This document shows, piece by piece, positions 52,124 to 60,946 of a stretch of DNA of 64,000 bases. The DNA comes from JAJCYK01 sp965224285 (GTDB lineage Bacteria; Bacteroidota; Bacteroidia; Cytophagales; Cyclobacteriaceae), in assembly GCA_965224285.1 (NCBI GenBank), contig OZ245043.1:3038001-3102000 (forward strand). The letters run 5' to 3'. Position 1 is the first letter of the stretch, and the number at the start of each line of letters is the position of its first letter. Position numbers and translations under genes: made by a program. The notes below the pieces were generated by a model that was given only the letters and a program-made list of their open reading frames with translations, had not been told where the DNA came from and did no database searches.

Positions 52124-53095
52124 ATGATGAATAACAAACGCGTTATACCGGCGCTCCCTGAAATTGAGCAGGCCCACCAACGGATAAAGCCGTACATTCA
52201 TCACACTCCCATTTTCACTAGTAAAACCCTGGACCAACTCATGGGGTGTTCTCTATACTTTAAATGTGAAAATTTGCAAAAAGTGGGGGCCTTTAAGATG
52301 AGAGGAGCAGCCAATGCGGTCCTGCAGTTGACCAAAGATCAGTTAGCCTCTGGAGTGGTAACCCACAGTTCCGGCAATCATGCCCAAGCCCTGGCCAAGA
52401 CCGCGGCGTTAATAGGTTGCAAAGCCTATATCGTCATGCCAGACAGCGCGCCAAAGGTAAAGGTAAAAGCTGTCGAAGAGTATGGAGCCGAAATCATCTT
52501 TTGCCCGTCAACCTTGCGCGATCGGGAGCAAACCATGGAAGAAGTACGGGGAAAAACCGGGGCAACTTTCATTCATCCATATGATAATCCCCATATAATT
52601 GCCGGCCAGGCCACTGCCGCGCTGGAGCTGCTTCAATCTCAAGTAAACCCGGATGTGGTCATAGCACCAGTAGGAGGCGGAGGATTATTATCTGGTACGG
52701 CCTTATGTTGTCATTACTGGTCACCCTCCCCGACGGTGTTGGGGAGTGAACCCGCCGGCGCCGACGATGCTTACCGGTCATTACATTCAGGAAAATTACA
52801 ACCCTCGGAGCATCCGGATACTATCGCCGATGGATTGCTTACTTCCCTAAGTGATCTCACTTTTGATATTATACGTCAATATGTGGATGACATTATAAGG
52901 GTAAAAGATAATACCATACGCCAAGCAATGCGTTTAATTTGGGAGAGAATGAAGCTGATCGTAGAACCTTCCGGAGCGGTACCTTTGGCGGCGGTAATGG
53001 AAGCACCACAGAAGTTTGATTCCAAAAAAGTAGGGATAATAATATCCGGTGGTAATGTTGATCTGGACCGATTTTCCTTTGCTTCGGAAAATTGA
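52124..53095 (+). CDS. Serine/threonine dehydratase-like PLP enzyme
   Basis: 323 residues, fold-type II PLP enzyme. PLP Lys in AFKMRGAANAV, SSGNHAQALA (phosphate/carboxylate site), VAPVGGGGLLSG (PLP phosphate loop) and ISGGNVDL at the end. Matches catabolic threonine ammonia-lyase and serine racemase-like proteins without the C-terminal ACT domain, so not feedback regulated by isoleucine. It begins right after polA and ends one base before the convergent M1 peptidase stop. Confidence 0.88.
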   Translation: MMNNKRVIPALPEIEQAHQRIKPYIHHTPIFTSKTLDQLMGCSLYFKCENLQKVGAFKMRGAANAVLQLTKDQLASGVVTHSSGNHAQALAKTAALIGCKAYIVMPDSAPKVKVKAVEEYGAEIIFCPSTLRDREQTMEEVRGKTGATFIHPYDNPHIIAGQATAALELLQSQVNPDVVIAPVGGGGLLSGTALCCHYWSPSPTVLGSEPAGADDAYRSLHSGKLQPSEHPDTIADGLLTSLSDLTFDIIRQYVDDIIRVKDNTIRQAMRLIWERMKLIVEPSGAVPLAAVMEAPQKFDSKKVGIIISGGNVDLDRFSFASEN

Positions 53096-55330
53096 CTACT
53101 GCCCTTGTTTCTCTTTAAACTGCTGCAATCTTGACTTGATGTCCCGTCTGGGAAAAAAGTTGTTCTCCACTTCCACATCGGCCGTTTCAGCATTAGGATC
53201 CAAGGTAATATCCACTACTTCTTTATCCATTACGAAAACCTTGGTCACTTGTCGCTCATTCTTTCTCCAGATCTCCGCCGGAACAGTTTGGATTTCACTG
53301 GTGCCATCGGTAAAAGTAAAACGTAGAATGATCGGAGAAACCAGGCCTCCATCGTTGGTAAAAGTGATCTGATAGAAATTCTTATCGGAATGCGCCTCCA
53401 TGATCCTACTGTCATCTATCCGGGACAGGAATTCTTTATAGCTGCCGTCTCCCGTGGAGAGCACGGTAAATTCCTGAAATCCCTGCTGAAAATCCCTGGC
53501 TTTCTGATCTTGTTGACCGGATTGGCCTGAGTTGGCAAGCTTTTGCTTGCGGTTGCTCAGCTTTCTTTCTACCGAGGCTTCCGGGACCTTCATGCGATAC
53601 CATTTCACTTCGTCCACTCCTATATCGACATGGTCGGTGCTGTAAAACCAGCCTCTCCAGAACCAATCCAGGTCTACTGCCGAGGCATCTTCCATAGTGC
53701 GGAAGAAATCCGCAGGGGTGGGATGTTTAAAGGCCCATCTGCGGGCGTATTCTTTGAAAGCATAATCAAAAAGCTCCGGACCCATTACCGTCTCACGCAG
53801 GATGCTTAAGGCAGTTGCCGGTTTGGCATAAGCGTTGTTGCCAAACTGCAGAATTTGCTCTGAATTGGTCATGATAGGTCTGATCTGACTTTTATCCCCT
53901 TTCATATAGGGTACGATCTTAGCGGCTGGCCCTCTTTTCGAAGGGAAATTTTCATATTGCTCCACTTGGGTACGATATTGCACAAAGGTGTTCAATCCTT
54001 CGTCCATCCAGGTCCATTGACGCTCATCCGAGTTGATGATCATCGGGAAAAAGTTATGCCCCACTTCATGAATAATCACGCTTATCATGTTGTATTTCGT
54101 ATTGTCACTGTAAGAACCATCTTTATTGGGTCTTCCAAAGTTGAAACAGATCATGGGATACTCCATTCCAATACTGGCTGCATGCACTGAGATGGCCACC
54201 GGATAGGGATAATCAATGGTATATTTTGAATAAGTGATAAGGGTATTCACTACGGCTTCCGTACTGTGCTTTTCCCATAGGGGATTCCCTTCTTTAGGAT
54301 AAAAAGACATGGCCATGGGCTTGCGAGCACCAATTTCCACCCCTTGGGCATCCCAGATGTACTTTCGACTGCTGGCAAAAGCAAAATCACGGACATTGCG
54401 AGCTTTGAATCTCCAGGTTTTAGTGCCATCAAAAAGGGGATTATTTTCCTTGTAAATGGCTTCATCCTCGGTAACTATAATTACCGGTGATCCAGCATTC
54501 TCAGCCTGCTCAAGACGCTGCTGTTGCTCCTTGGTGAGTACCTCCCCGGCATTTTGCAGTTCGCCGGTGGCAGCCACAATATGATCCTCCGGAACCGTGA
54601 TAGATACTTCATAATCACCAAAAGGCAATGCGAACTCTCCGCTCCCTAAAAATTGTTTATTTTGCCAGCCGTTTACATCATCATAAACAGCCATCCGGGG
54701 AAACCATTGGGCGATAGTGTAGGAATAGTTGCCATCCTCCGGAAAGAATTCATAACCGGATCTGCCGCCTACCAACATTCGATCATTGATATTGTAGCTC
54801 CAATCTATCTGAAAGCTAAAGCTGTCTCCGGAGCTTAAGATCTGGGGGAGTTCCACCCGCATCATGGTCTTATTAATGGAATGCGCCAACGCATTACCAG
54901 ATAGATCTATCACCTGATGAATCTTGAAACCTCCCTGGTACTCATAATCCTGCGATATGTTCAGCAGCGACTTGGCGTTCAGGCTGTCCTTAAGCGAATT
55001 TATGGCAACCTGATACTTATCACTGTCAGAAGTCCTCACATTTTGATCTAATTGTACCCATAAATATCCCAGGGGATCAGGTGAATTATTGGTATAAGTG
55101 ATTTTTTCAGTTCCGGAAATGGTTTGATTGCGGTCATCAAGGGTTACTGCAATTGAATAATCCGCTCTCTGCTGCCAATATTGAGGACCCGGCGCTCCAG
55201 ATCCGGTGCGATACACATTAGGGGTAGGTAACATGGTACCCAGTTGTTCAAACCTTTGCTGATAATCCTGTGCTAGCGCCTGGCCCGCAGGCAATAACAG
55301 GAGTATCAGAATGCCTAATCTCAATTTCAT
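53096..55330 (-). CDS. Exported M1-family metallopeptidase
   Basis: 744 residues with a Sec signal (LGILILLLLPAGQALAQ). Zinc site HEVGHNF near 418 with the downstream Glu in WTWMDEGLNTF, the gluzincin HExxH-E pattern. The usual GAMEN-like substrate motif appears as SIGMEYP. The C-terminal part has a conserved ETADVEVENNFFPR tail that is common in Bacteroidota homologues. Likely periplasmic or outer-membrane-associated aminopeptidase-type enzyme. The next minus-strand gene upstream is 10 bases away. Confidence 0.92.
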   Translation of the reverse strand: MKLRLGILILLLLPAGQALAQDYQQRFEQLGTMLPTPNVYRTGSGAPGPQYWQQRADYSIAVTLDDRNQTISGTEKITYTNNSPDPLGYLWVQLDQNVRTSDSDKYQVAINSLKDSLNAKSLLNISQDYEYQGGFKIHQVIDLSGNALAHSINKTMMRVELPQILSSGDSFSFQIDWSYNINDRMLVGGRSGYEFFPEDGNYSYTIAQWFPRMAVYDDVNGWQNKQFLGSGEFALPFGDYEVSITVPEDHIVAATGELQNAGEVLTKEQQQRLEQAENAGSPVIIVTEDEAIYKENNPLFDGTKTWRFKARNVRDFAFASSRKYIWDAQGVEIGARKPMAMSFYPKEGNPLWEKHSTEAVVNTLITYSKYTIDYPYPVAISVHAASIGMEYPMICFNFGRPNKDGSYSDNTKYNMISVIIHEVGHNFFPMIINSDERQWTWMDEGLNTFVQYRTQVEQYENFPSKRGPAAKIVPYMKGDKSQIRPIMTNSEQILQFGNNAYAKPATALSILRETVMGPELFDYAFKEYARRWAFKHPTPADFFRTMEDASAVDLDWFWRGWFYSTDHVDIGVDEVKWYRMKVPEASVERKLSNRKQKLANSGQSGQQDQKARDFQQGFQEFTVLSTGDGSYKEFLSRIDDSRIMEAHSDKNFYQITFTNDGGLVSPIILRFTFTDGTSEIQTVPAEIWRKNERQVTKVFVMDKEVVDITLDPNAETADVEVENNFFPRRDIKSRLQQFKEKQGQ

Positions 55331-55340
55331 GTTGTCTTTG

Positions 55341-55910
55341 TTAATTAATTATTAATCCCAGGGCTATTCCCGCTACCATAGATGAAATAATCATATTCCA
55401 GTCTCTATGACGGACTCCCAAAACGGTAACTGAAATAAAGGAAACCAGCAGAAATAAGCCAACAATTATTATTTGACCGACTTCTAATCCCAGATTAAAG
55501 GCCAATAACTGCTTTAAGATGGAAACGTCGCGGCCTAATAAGGCCCGCAAATAGTTGGAAAATCCCAACCCATGAATCAGTCCAAAAAAAAGGGCAAACA
55601 GATAGTTGGTTCGGACGTTTCGGGATTTATTGAAAGTTCTTTTAAATAAATTACTAATAGCCGTCACAATGATGGTGAGAGGAATTAAAAATTCAATCAA
55701 ATCGGGGTCTACCCGTATCAAGTTAAATGTAGATAATGCCAGTGTCAACGAATGCCCCACAGTGAAAGCAGTGACCAATACCAGAATTTTTTTCCAGTCC
55801 TGAATAAGGTATACGGAGGTCAGTGCAACTATAAAAAGTATATGGTCATAACCCCTAACATCCAGGATATGTTCCAAACCAAGCCGCAGATAGAGATAAA
55901 ACTCATTCAT
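55341..55910 (-). CDS. HupE/UreJ-like membrane protein
   Basis: 189 residues with about six membrane segments. GLEHILDVRGYDHILFIVAL and FFGLIHGLGFSNYL, with His clusters, are the HupE/UreJ pattern; some members are suggested to bind or transport nickel or cobalt. No urease or hydrogenase genes are nearby, and in Bacteroidota the family commonly sits beside an M1 peptidase as here. The role is therefore uncertain. Confidence 0.85.
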   Translation of the reverse strand: MNEFYLYLRLGLEHILDVRGYDHILFIVALTSVYLIQDWKKILVLVTAFTVGHSLTLALSTFNLIRVDPDLIEFLIPLTIIVTAISNLFKRTFNKSRNVRTNYLFALFFGLIHGLGFSNYLRALLGRDVSILKQLLAFNLGLEVGQIIIVGLFLLVSFISVTVLGVRHRDWNMIISSMVAGIALGLIIN

Positions 55911-56007
55911 AAATGATAAGCCCGAAAACCATATCTAATTTGGTATAGATCTTGAGACATTTTGCAATTATAATGTATAATTTTGAAAATCAGATAATAC
56001 CCTAAAT

Positions 56008-56481
56008 ATGATTCAAGCAGTGCTTTTATGGGTTTCGCTGTTGGTGCACCCCTTTCATATCAGCGTATGTGAACTGGTCTATGCCGATGAAAGTGATACC
56101 TTCGAGATATCCTGCCGTATATTCATGGATGATCTGGAACTGGCGCTTACCCAAAGAACCAGAGTTCAAAATTACTTCGAGACCCGGAATTCAGCATCGG
56201 TAAATCGAGATTTAGCAGACTATTTGCTGGAAAATCTAACTTTGCATCTTGACAACAAGCCTGCCCGGCCGGAGTTCATAGGATTTGAAATTGAAGAGGA
56301 CGTGGTATGGTGTTATCTGGAGGTTAAAGAGGTGGGTAACCTTAAGGATCTGACCCTAAACTACCGGGTATTACACGAAACTTATGATGATCAGATCAAC
56401 CTCACGCATATAAATTACCTAGGGCAAATAAAAAGCCTGCGTTTCTCCAAAGGGTCGACTTCCAGGACTATTGAGTTCTAA
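56008..56481 (+). CDS. DUF6702-like small protein
   Basis: 157 residues. A short hydrophobic start (MIQAVLLWVSLLVHPFH) is followed by the HPFHISVCELVYADES...EISCRIFMDDLE pattern of a small Bacteroidota family I know as DUF6702. Divergent from the HupE-like gene. Function unknown; its tail overlaps the convergent PD40 gene by four bases. Confidence 0.7.
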   Translation: MIQAVLLWVSLLVHPFHISVCELVYADESDTFEISCRIFMDDLELALTQRTRVQNYFETRNSASVNRDLADYLLENLTLHLDNKPARPEFIGFEIEEDVVWCYLEVKEVGNLKDLTLNYRVLHETYDDQINLTHINYLGQIKSLRFSKGSTSRTIEF

Positions 56482-57728
56482 AATGTACCGCTGAAACTAT
56501 AAATGCGATCTTTTCCACTCCGATTAGAGGTAAAGTAACCTTTTTGCATATTGTCCTTCCCGATTATTCCAAAGTCGTCGTTAGAGCTGTTCAAAGGATA
56601 TCCCAGGTTTTGAGGTGTAGTTAAACTATCGAGGGAGACCCTAAATATATCCAATCCCCCTAAACCTCCATGCCCATCAGATGAAAAGTAGAGGGTATGG
56701 TGGTCGACAAAAGGGAACTGCTCGTTTCCAGGGGTATTAACCACCGGACCGAGATTACGAGGCTTTTGCCATTGGCCGTTAGACCAATAACTGACATATA
56801 GGTCGGTACCGCCATATCCACCCGGCATATCGGAGACAAAATACAACACCTCAGCGCTGGAATTCAATGCGGGATGCCCTACAGAATAGTTTTCGGTAAA
56901 AAATTTGATTGCAGTAGGTTTTTTCCACCGTCCATTTGACAATTTTCTGGACTGCATCAATTGCAACTTTCGGGATCCATTTCGTTTTGGGGCGTTTCGG
57001 GTAAAAATAACCTGTTGATCCTCCTGGTAAAATATGGCCGGCCCTTCATGGTACGGGGAGTTTAGGCGAGGGTCCATTTTGCTGAGCGTTCCCCGGGACT
57101 CCGGGGACATAGTGATATAATACAGATCAAAATACGGATTTTCGTTCCAGGCTGCCAACTTACCGGCAATGCCTCCTCCAGCTCCACCTGCAACGATCAC
57201 CAGCCCTCGCTGGTAATAGCACGGGCTGAACATTGGCTGGTGACCTTCTATCGCCAAAGCAGTGATCTCCATCTGATTATTTATCAACTTAGACCGCAAA
57301 TTTATGTTGGATGCATAAGCAAGCGCAGGCGCGTAATCCGGAAAGTGCTCCAGGTATTTTAGATACCAATCCCTGGCTTCACGGTAACGCTGCAAATTAT
57401 TGAGCACCATGGCGTAATCCAACCAGGCTGCGCCTGGGTTATCCAGTAGATACTCCCTGCCTCTTTCATACCAAAATGCCGCCCTCTGGGGATTTCCAAT
57501 CCTGCGGTAGCAATCCGCTATTCTAATCATAATCCGATTCAATGACGGGTCAGCGCTATGGGCTTGATGATATAAAAAGAGGGCATGTTTATATGCCTGA
57601 CGGGAATAGTACTTATCTGCTTGCGTTAACGCACTGTTATGGCTGGGGTCCAGAAAGGCAATCTGAGCATTAATGTCCAGAGCGCCACCCCATAATAGCA
57701 TTATTACTACCAGAAAGACCTTAACCAT
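56478..57728 (-). CDS. Exported TPR/PD40 beta-propeller protein without OmpA domain
   Basis: 416 residues with a Sec signal (FLVVIMLLWGGALDINAQ). TPR-like helices (about 30-140, for example QAYKHALFLYHQAHSADPS) are followed by PD40 propeller blades (FVSDMPGGYGGTDLYVSYW, LYFSSDGHGGLGGLDIFRVSLD, GYFTSNRSGKDRIYSF). It is a shorter paralogue of the next gene in the same orientation, lacking the peptidoglycan-binding OmpA part. Likely periplasmic partner of the surface-protein locus. Confidence 0.85.
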   Translation of the reverse strand: MVKVFLVVIMLLWGGALDINAQIAFLDPSHNSALTQADKYYSRQAYKHALFLYHQAHSADPSLNRIMIRIADCYRRIGNPQRAAFWYERGREYLLDNPGAAWLDYAMVLNNLQRYREARDWYLKYLEHFPDYAPALAYASNINLRSKLINNQMEITALAIEGHQPMFSPCYYQRGLVIVAGGAGGGIAGKLAAWNENPYFDLYYITMSPESRGTLSKMDPRLNSPYHEGPAIFYQEDQQVIFTRNAPKRNGSRKLQLMQSRKLSNGRWKKPTAIKFFTENYSVGHPALNSSAEVLYFVSDMPGGYGGTDLYVSYWSNGQWQKPRNLGPVVNTPGNEQFPFVDHHTLYFSSDGHGGLGGLDIFRVSLDSLTTPQNLGYPLNSSNDDFGIIGKDNMQKGYFTSNRSGKDRIYSFSGTF

Positions 57729-57873
57729 ACCATGTGACGTTGTAAATCATGGTAAGTTAAAGGCCGCATCCCTTAAATATTAGATAAAAGCTTACGCGCC
57801 CTTACAGGGGTATAAAAATCTATTTAATTTAAACTACCTGGTGTTCATTCCGGATTGTTCTAATCCTGCCCGG

Positions 57874-59973
57874 TCAATAGTCGGTGATTTCAAATTCAGT
57901 ACGGCGATTGAACTGGTGTTGTACCTCTGTGCAAATAACGTCATTCCCACAATCGTTCACCAACTGGCGTTCACCAAAATGGGTCCGTTTCATCCGGGAT
58001 TCCGCTATGCCACTTTTCTCCAGATAATTCATGGTTGAACGGGCTCTTCTCATCGAAAGCGCATCGTTGTAGTCATCGGTCTGTCGTGAATCCGTGTGAG
58101 AGTCCATGGAAAGTTGAATATTGGGATAGCGATTCATCAATGAAACCAGCTTTTTCAACTGTTCTTCAGCGTCAGCCCGGATGTTCCACTTATCCAGGTC
58201 AAAATATATATTGCTTATCCTGATCACCTCCCCTATGGCGATGTTTTTGGCAGCCAGAGCAGTTTGCAGTTGACTTTCTGTTCCGTCATAGAAATAGATG
58301 GAGTCCTGAGGCAACACAAAGCTTTGTCTTTTTCCACTAATATTCTCAATAAACAGTACGTCAGCGGCAGTGACATCAGCTGGTATATCCAAAGGGGGGT
58401 ATTCCGGTATTTTCTCCAGTTCAACGGTTACCGATAGCTCCCTGGTGCCCGGCGTCAACTGTTCAACCGGCAGGGTGACACTATTATCGTAGTATCCCTC
58501 TTTGCTGCCTTTTATCTCATATTCCCGATTGGGGAGCGCATCGTATTGCACCATATTCTTTTCCTTTAGTACCGGCGCCGGCCGATCGGTAGTTTTATCC
58601 AAAACGAATAGAATGCCATCTTCAATAGGCTCCTTAGTAGCTTTATCCACCAGATAGGCATTGACTATGATCCTGTTTAGTATCATGGTATAGATATCAT
58701 CATTTCCTGCACCACCAATTCGATTGGAACTGAAATAACCGGATTTTCCCTGTTCATCCAGGATCAATCCGAAGTCATCCCGGGTGGTGTTAATCGGATA
58801 GCCTAAATTTACTACTCCCGGTGCCTCATCCTCCACCAACCAGGTTTTATATATATCCAACCCTCCCAGGCCACCGTAACCATTGCTGGCAAAATAGAGC
58901 AATTTATCATCATATAAGTAGGGGAACATCTCGTCACCCTCACTATTTACGGCATTACCCAGATTGACGGGGGCGGACCAGGTGCTATCGAAAGTGCTTA
59001 CATAAATATCGGTGCCGCCGAAGCCTCCAGGCATGTCTGAAATGAAGTATAAACGCTGGCCATCACGACTCAGGGTGGGATGACCAACAGAGTATTGATC
59101 GCTATTGAATGGCAGCTCCTGTATATTATACCAGCCTTCTTCCTCGGAAACTTCTGCCTGGTAAAGTTTAAGTTTCACGATACCTTCCTCACTCCTACCG
59201 GTTTTACTTTGGTAGTAATTATTGCGGGTGAAGATCATTTTTTTCCCATCAGCGAAGAAGGTTACCGGTCCTTCGTGGTATTTACTATTAACCTGGTTGC
59301 TCAGGCCTTGGGGGGCTGAATATGACCCCTCCACTACCTCGGTATAATAAAGATCCAGGTAAGGAGTATTATCCCATTTAAATTTTTGCTTTATGAGTGC
59401 TGGCCTGGGACGGGCAGAGGCGAAAATGATACCATCCTGAAAATAGCTGGGGCTAAAATCAGCTGCAGGAGAATTAGTTGAGACTTCCTCTACATGATAT
59501 AAAGCCGAATCGATATAATAATCCGTAATATTCTCAATCCCTTCAATTTTCAAAGGCGCCCGGCTATCCTGTGACACCAGATCATAGTATTTCTGGTATT
59601 GAACTTTTGCCGCTTCAAACCTACCGGAGGCGTGCAGGGCCTGAGCATAGTATAAATGGTGAATAGGTTGAAGCACACCCTGATCCTCAACTCTGGAATA
59701 CCAGGCCGCCGCACTGTCTTGATTGTTGAGTTTGCGATAAGATTCCGCCAATTTCAACTTTAAAGTATCATCTGCTCCTCTCTTTTCTAACAGTTGCCGG
59801 TACATATCAACCGCATCCCGATAAGCAAAGTATTCGAAATACAGATCGGCCTTGCGCATTTTGTTGGTAAAATTAAGTCCCAGGTTACCCAGTTCAGGGT
59901 TATCACCCAAAATTTGTGCCGGCAGCTCCACAGCCAACAACCACAAACAAAATAGTATAACTCCCTTCTTCAT
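57874..59973 (-). CDS. OmpA-family protein with TPR and PD40 repeats
   Basis: 699 residues with a Sec signal (VILFCLWLLAVELPAQ). TPR-like repeats (about 25-140), PD40 blades (about 170-430, e.g. FISDMPGGFGGTDIYVSTF, LYFASNGYGGLGGLDIYK), a carboxypeptidase-regulatory-like beta domain, and a C-terminal OmpA peptidoglycan-binding domain (IYFDLDKWNIRADAEEQLKKL, SHTDSRQTDDYNDALSMRRA). Such proteins sit beside PorP/SprF genes and resemble PorE of the type IX secretion machinery, anchoring the system to the wall. Confidence 0.92.
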   Translation of the reverse strand: MKKGVILFCLWLLAVELPAQILGDNPELGNLGLNFTNKMRKADLYFEYFAYRDAVDMYRQLLEKRGADDTLKLKLAESYRKLNNQDSAAAWYSRVEDQGVLQPIHHLYYAQALHASGRFEAAKVQYQKYYDLVSQDSRAPLKIEGIENITDYYIDSALYHVEEVSTNSPAADFSPSYFQDGIIFASARPRPALIKQKFKWDNTPYLDLYYTEVVEGSYSAPQGLSNQVNSKYHEGPVTFFADGKKMIFTRNNYYQSKTGRSEEGIVKLKLYQAEVSEEEGWYNIQELPFNSDQYSVGHPTLSRDGQRLYFISDMPGGFGGTDIYVSTFDSTWSAPVNLGNAVNSEGDEMFPYLYDDKLLYFASNGYGGLGGLDIYKTWLVEDEAPGVVNLGYPINTTRDDFGLILDEQGKSGYFSSNRIGGAGNDDIYTMILNRIIVNAYLVDKATKEPIEDGILFVLDKTTDRPAPVLKEKNMVQYDALPNREYEIKGSKEGYYDNSVTLPVEQLTPGTRELSVTVELEKIPEYPPLDIPADVTAADVLFIENISGKRQSFVLPQDSIYFYDGTESQLQTALAAKNIAIGEVIRISNIYFDLDKWNIRADAEEQLKKLVSLMNRYPNIQLSMDSHTDSRQTDDYNDALSMRRARSTMNYLEKSGIAESRMKRTHFGERQLVNDCGNDVICTEVQHQFNRRTEFEITDY

Positions 59974-59993
59974 GATCTTACAAAGTTTGCAAA

Positions 59994-60932
59994 TTAAAAA
60001 TATCGTGGTGTAACCACCTTGTTTTTGGCATATCTAAAGCGATAATTGATCATCAGCTCATGTGATCCACTGTTGACTCGTCTCAAGTCGGTAGTACTGG
60101 CAAAATCGTAGGAATAACCCAGTAAAAGTTGATCTGTAAGCTGTAATTCCAACAGTGCATCAAAGTCAGCCATAGATCTCCACGATAATCCCAGCCACAG
60201 TACTTCATTAAACAAAACATTGGCATTCAGATCAAGTTCCACCGGTGCTCCTTCCACCACTTTCAGTAAGAAATTCGGTTTCAATTTAACTGAAGGGCTT
60301 AATTCAAACATATACCCACTGGTCAGGAAATAATGTCTTTCCTGATGAGCGTCAGAGTCCAGTTCAATGACCTCTTCGTCCAAAGAGTTTTGTATTAACT
60401 GAGGAACAGATACTCCGGCATAAAACTTGTCCGTATAATAATATACTCCGGCTCCCAAATTTGGCATCATCTTATTGATATCCACGTTAAAAACATTGTC
60501 ATTGGGATTCTGAGGTTCGAGCTCCGTTAAATCGGCATTGTAACTGGTAAACCCCACCTGCAGGCCCATGGATAAAGTACCTTTATTGGTAAATATCCGA
60601 TAAGCATAACTGCCATTCACCCCATATTGATTAAACACGGTGATCTTATCGTGAATTACCTGCAAACCTAAAGCGATCTTGGCATTTCTTATAGGTGAAT
60701 GCAAGGAGAAGGTTTGAGTAGTAGGCGCTCCTCCCAGTCCGGTCCACTGGTCCCGAAATAATACAGTGGCGCTCAGCGACTCATGGCTACCGGCATAGGC
60801 GGGATTCAAAGCCAGGCCATTGAACATATATTGGGTAAACATGGCTTCCTGTTGACCATATACAGGTTTTGTCAAAGCCAAAAGCCCAATCACAATTAAT
60901 AAAGATTTAAAGATTTTCATGACCATTTTCAT
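59994..60932 (-). CDS. PorP/SprF-family type IX secretion membrane protein
   Basis: About 312 residues from an ATG at 60932 (a GTG at 60947 and ATGs at 60926 and 60920 are also possible); a Sec signal ends in KPVYGQQ. The signature QEAMFTQYMFNGLALNPAYAGS and the FRDQWTGLGGAPTTQTFSLHSPI block define PorP/SprF outer-membrane beta-barrels. In Flavobacterium SprF is needed to put the adhesin SprB on the surface, and the gene preceding this one encodes a repeat protein with a type B sorting domain, the same arrangement. Confidence 0.94.
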   Translation of the reverse strand: MKMVMKIFKSLLIVIGLLALTKPVYGQQEAMFTQYMFNGLALNPAYAGSHESLSATVLFRDQWTGLGGAPTTQTFSLHSPIRNAKIALGLQVIHDKITVFNQYGVNGSYAYRIFTNKGTLSMGLQVGFTSYNADLTELEPQNPNDNVFNVDINKMMPNLGAGVYYYTDKFYAGVSVPQLIQNSLDEEVIELDSDAHQERHYFLTSGYMFELSPSVKLKPNFLLKVVEGAPVELDLNANVLFNEVLWLGLSWRSMADFDALLELQLTDQLLLGYSYDFASTTDLRRVNSGSHELMINYRFRYAKNKVVTPRYF

Positions 60933-60946
60933 TTTCCTAGCAAGCA

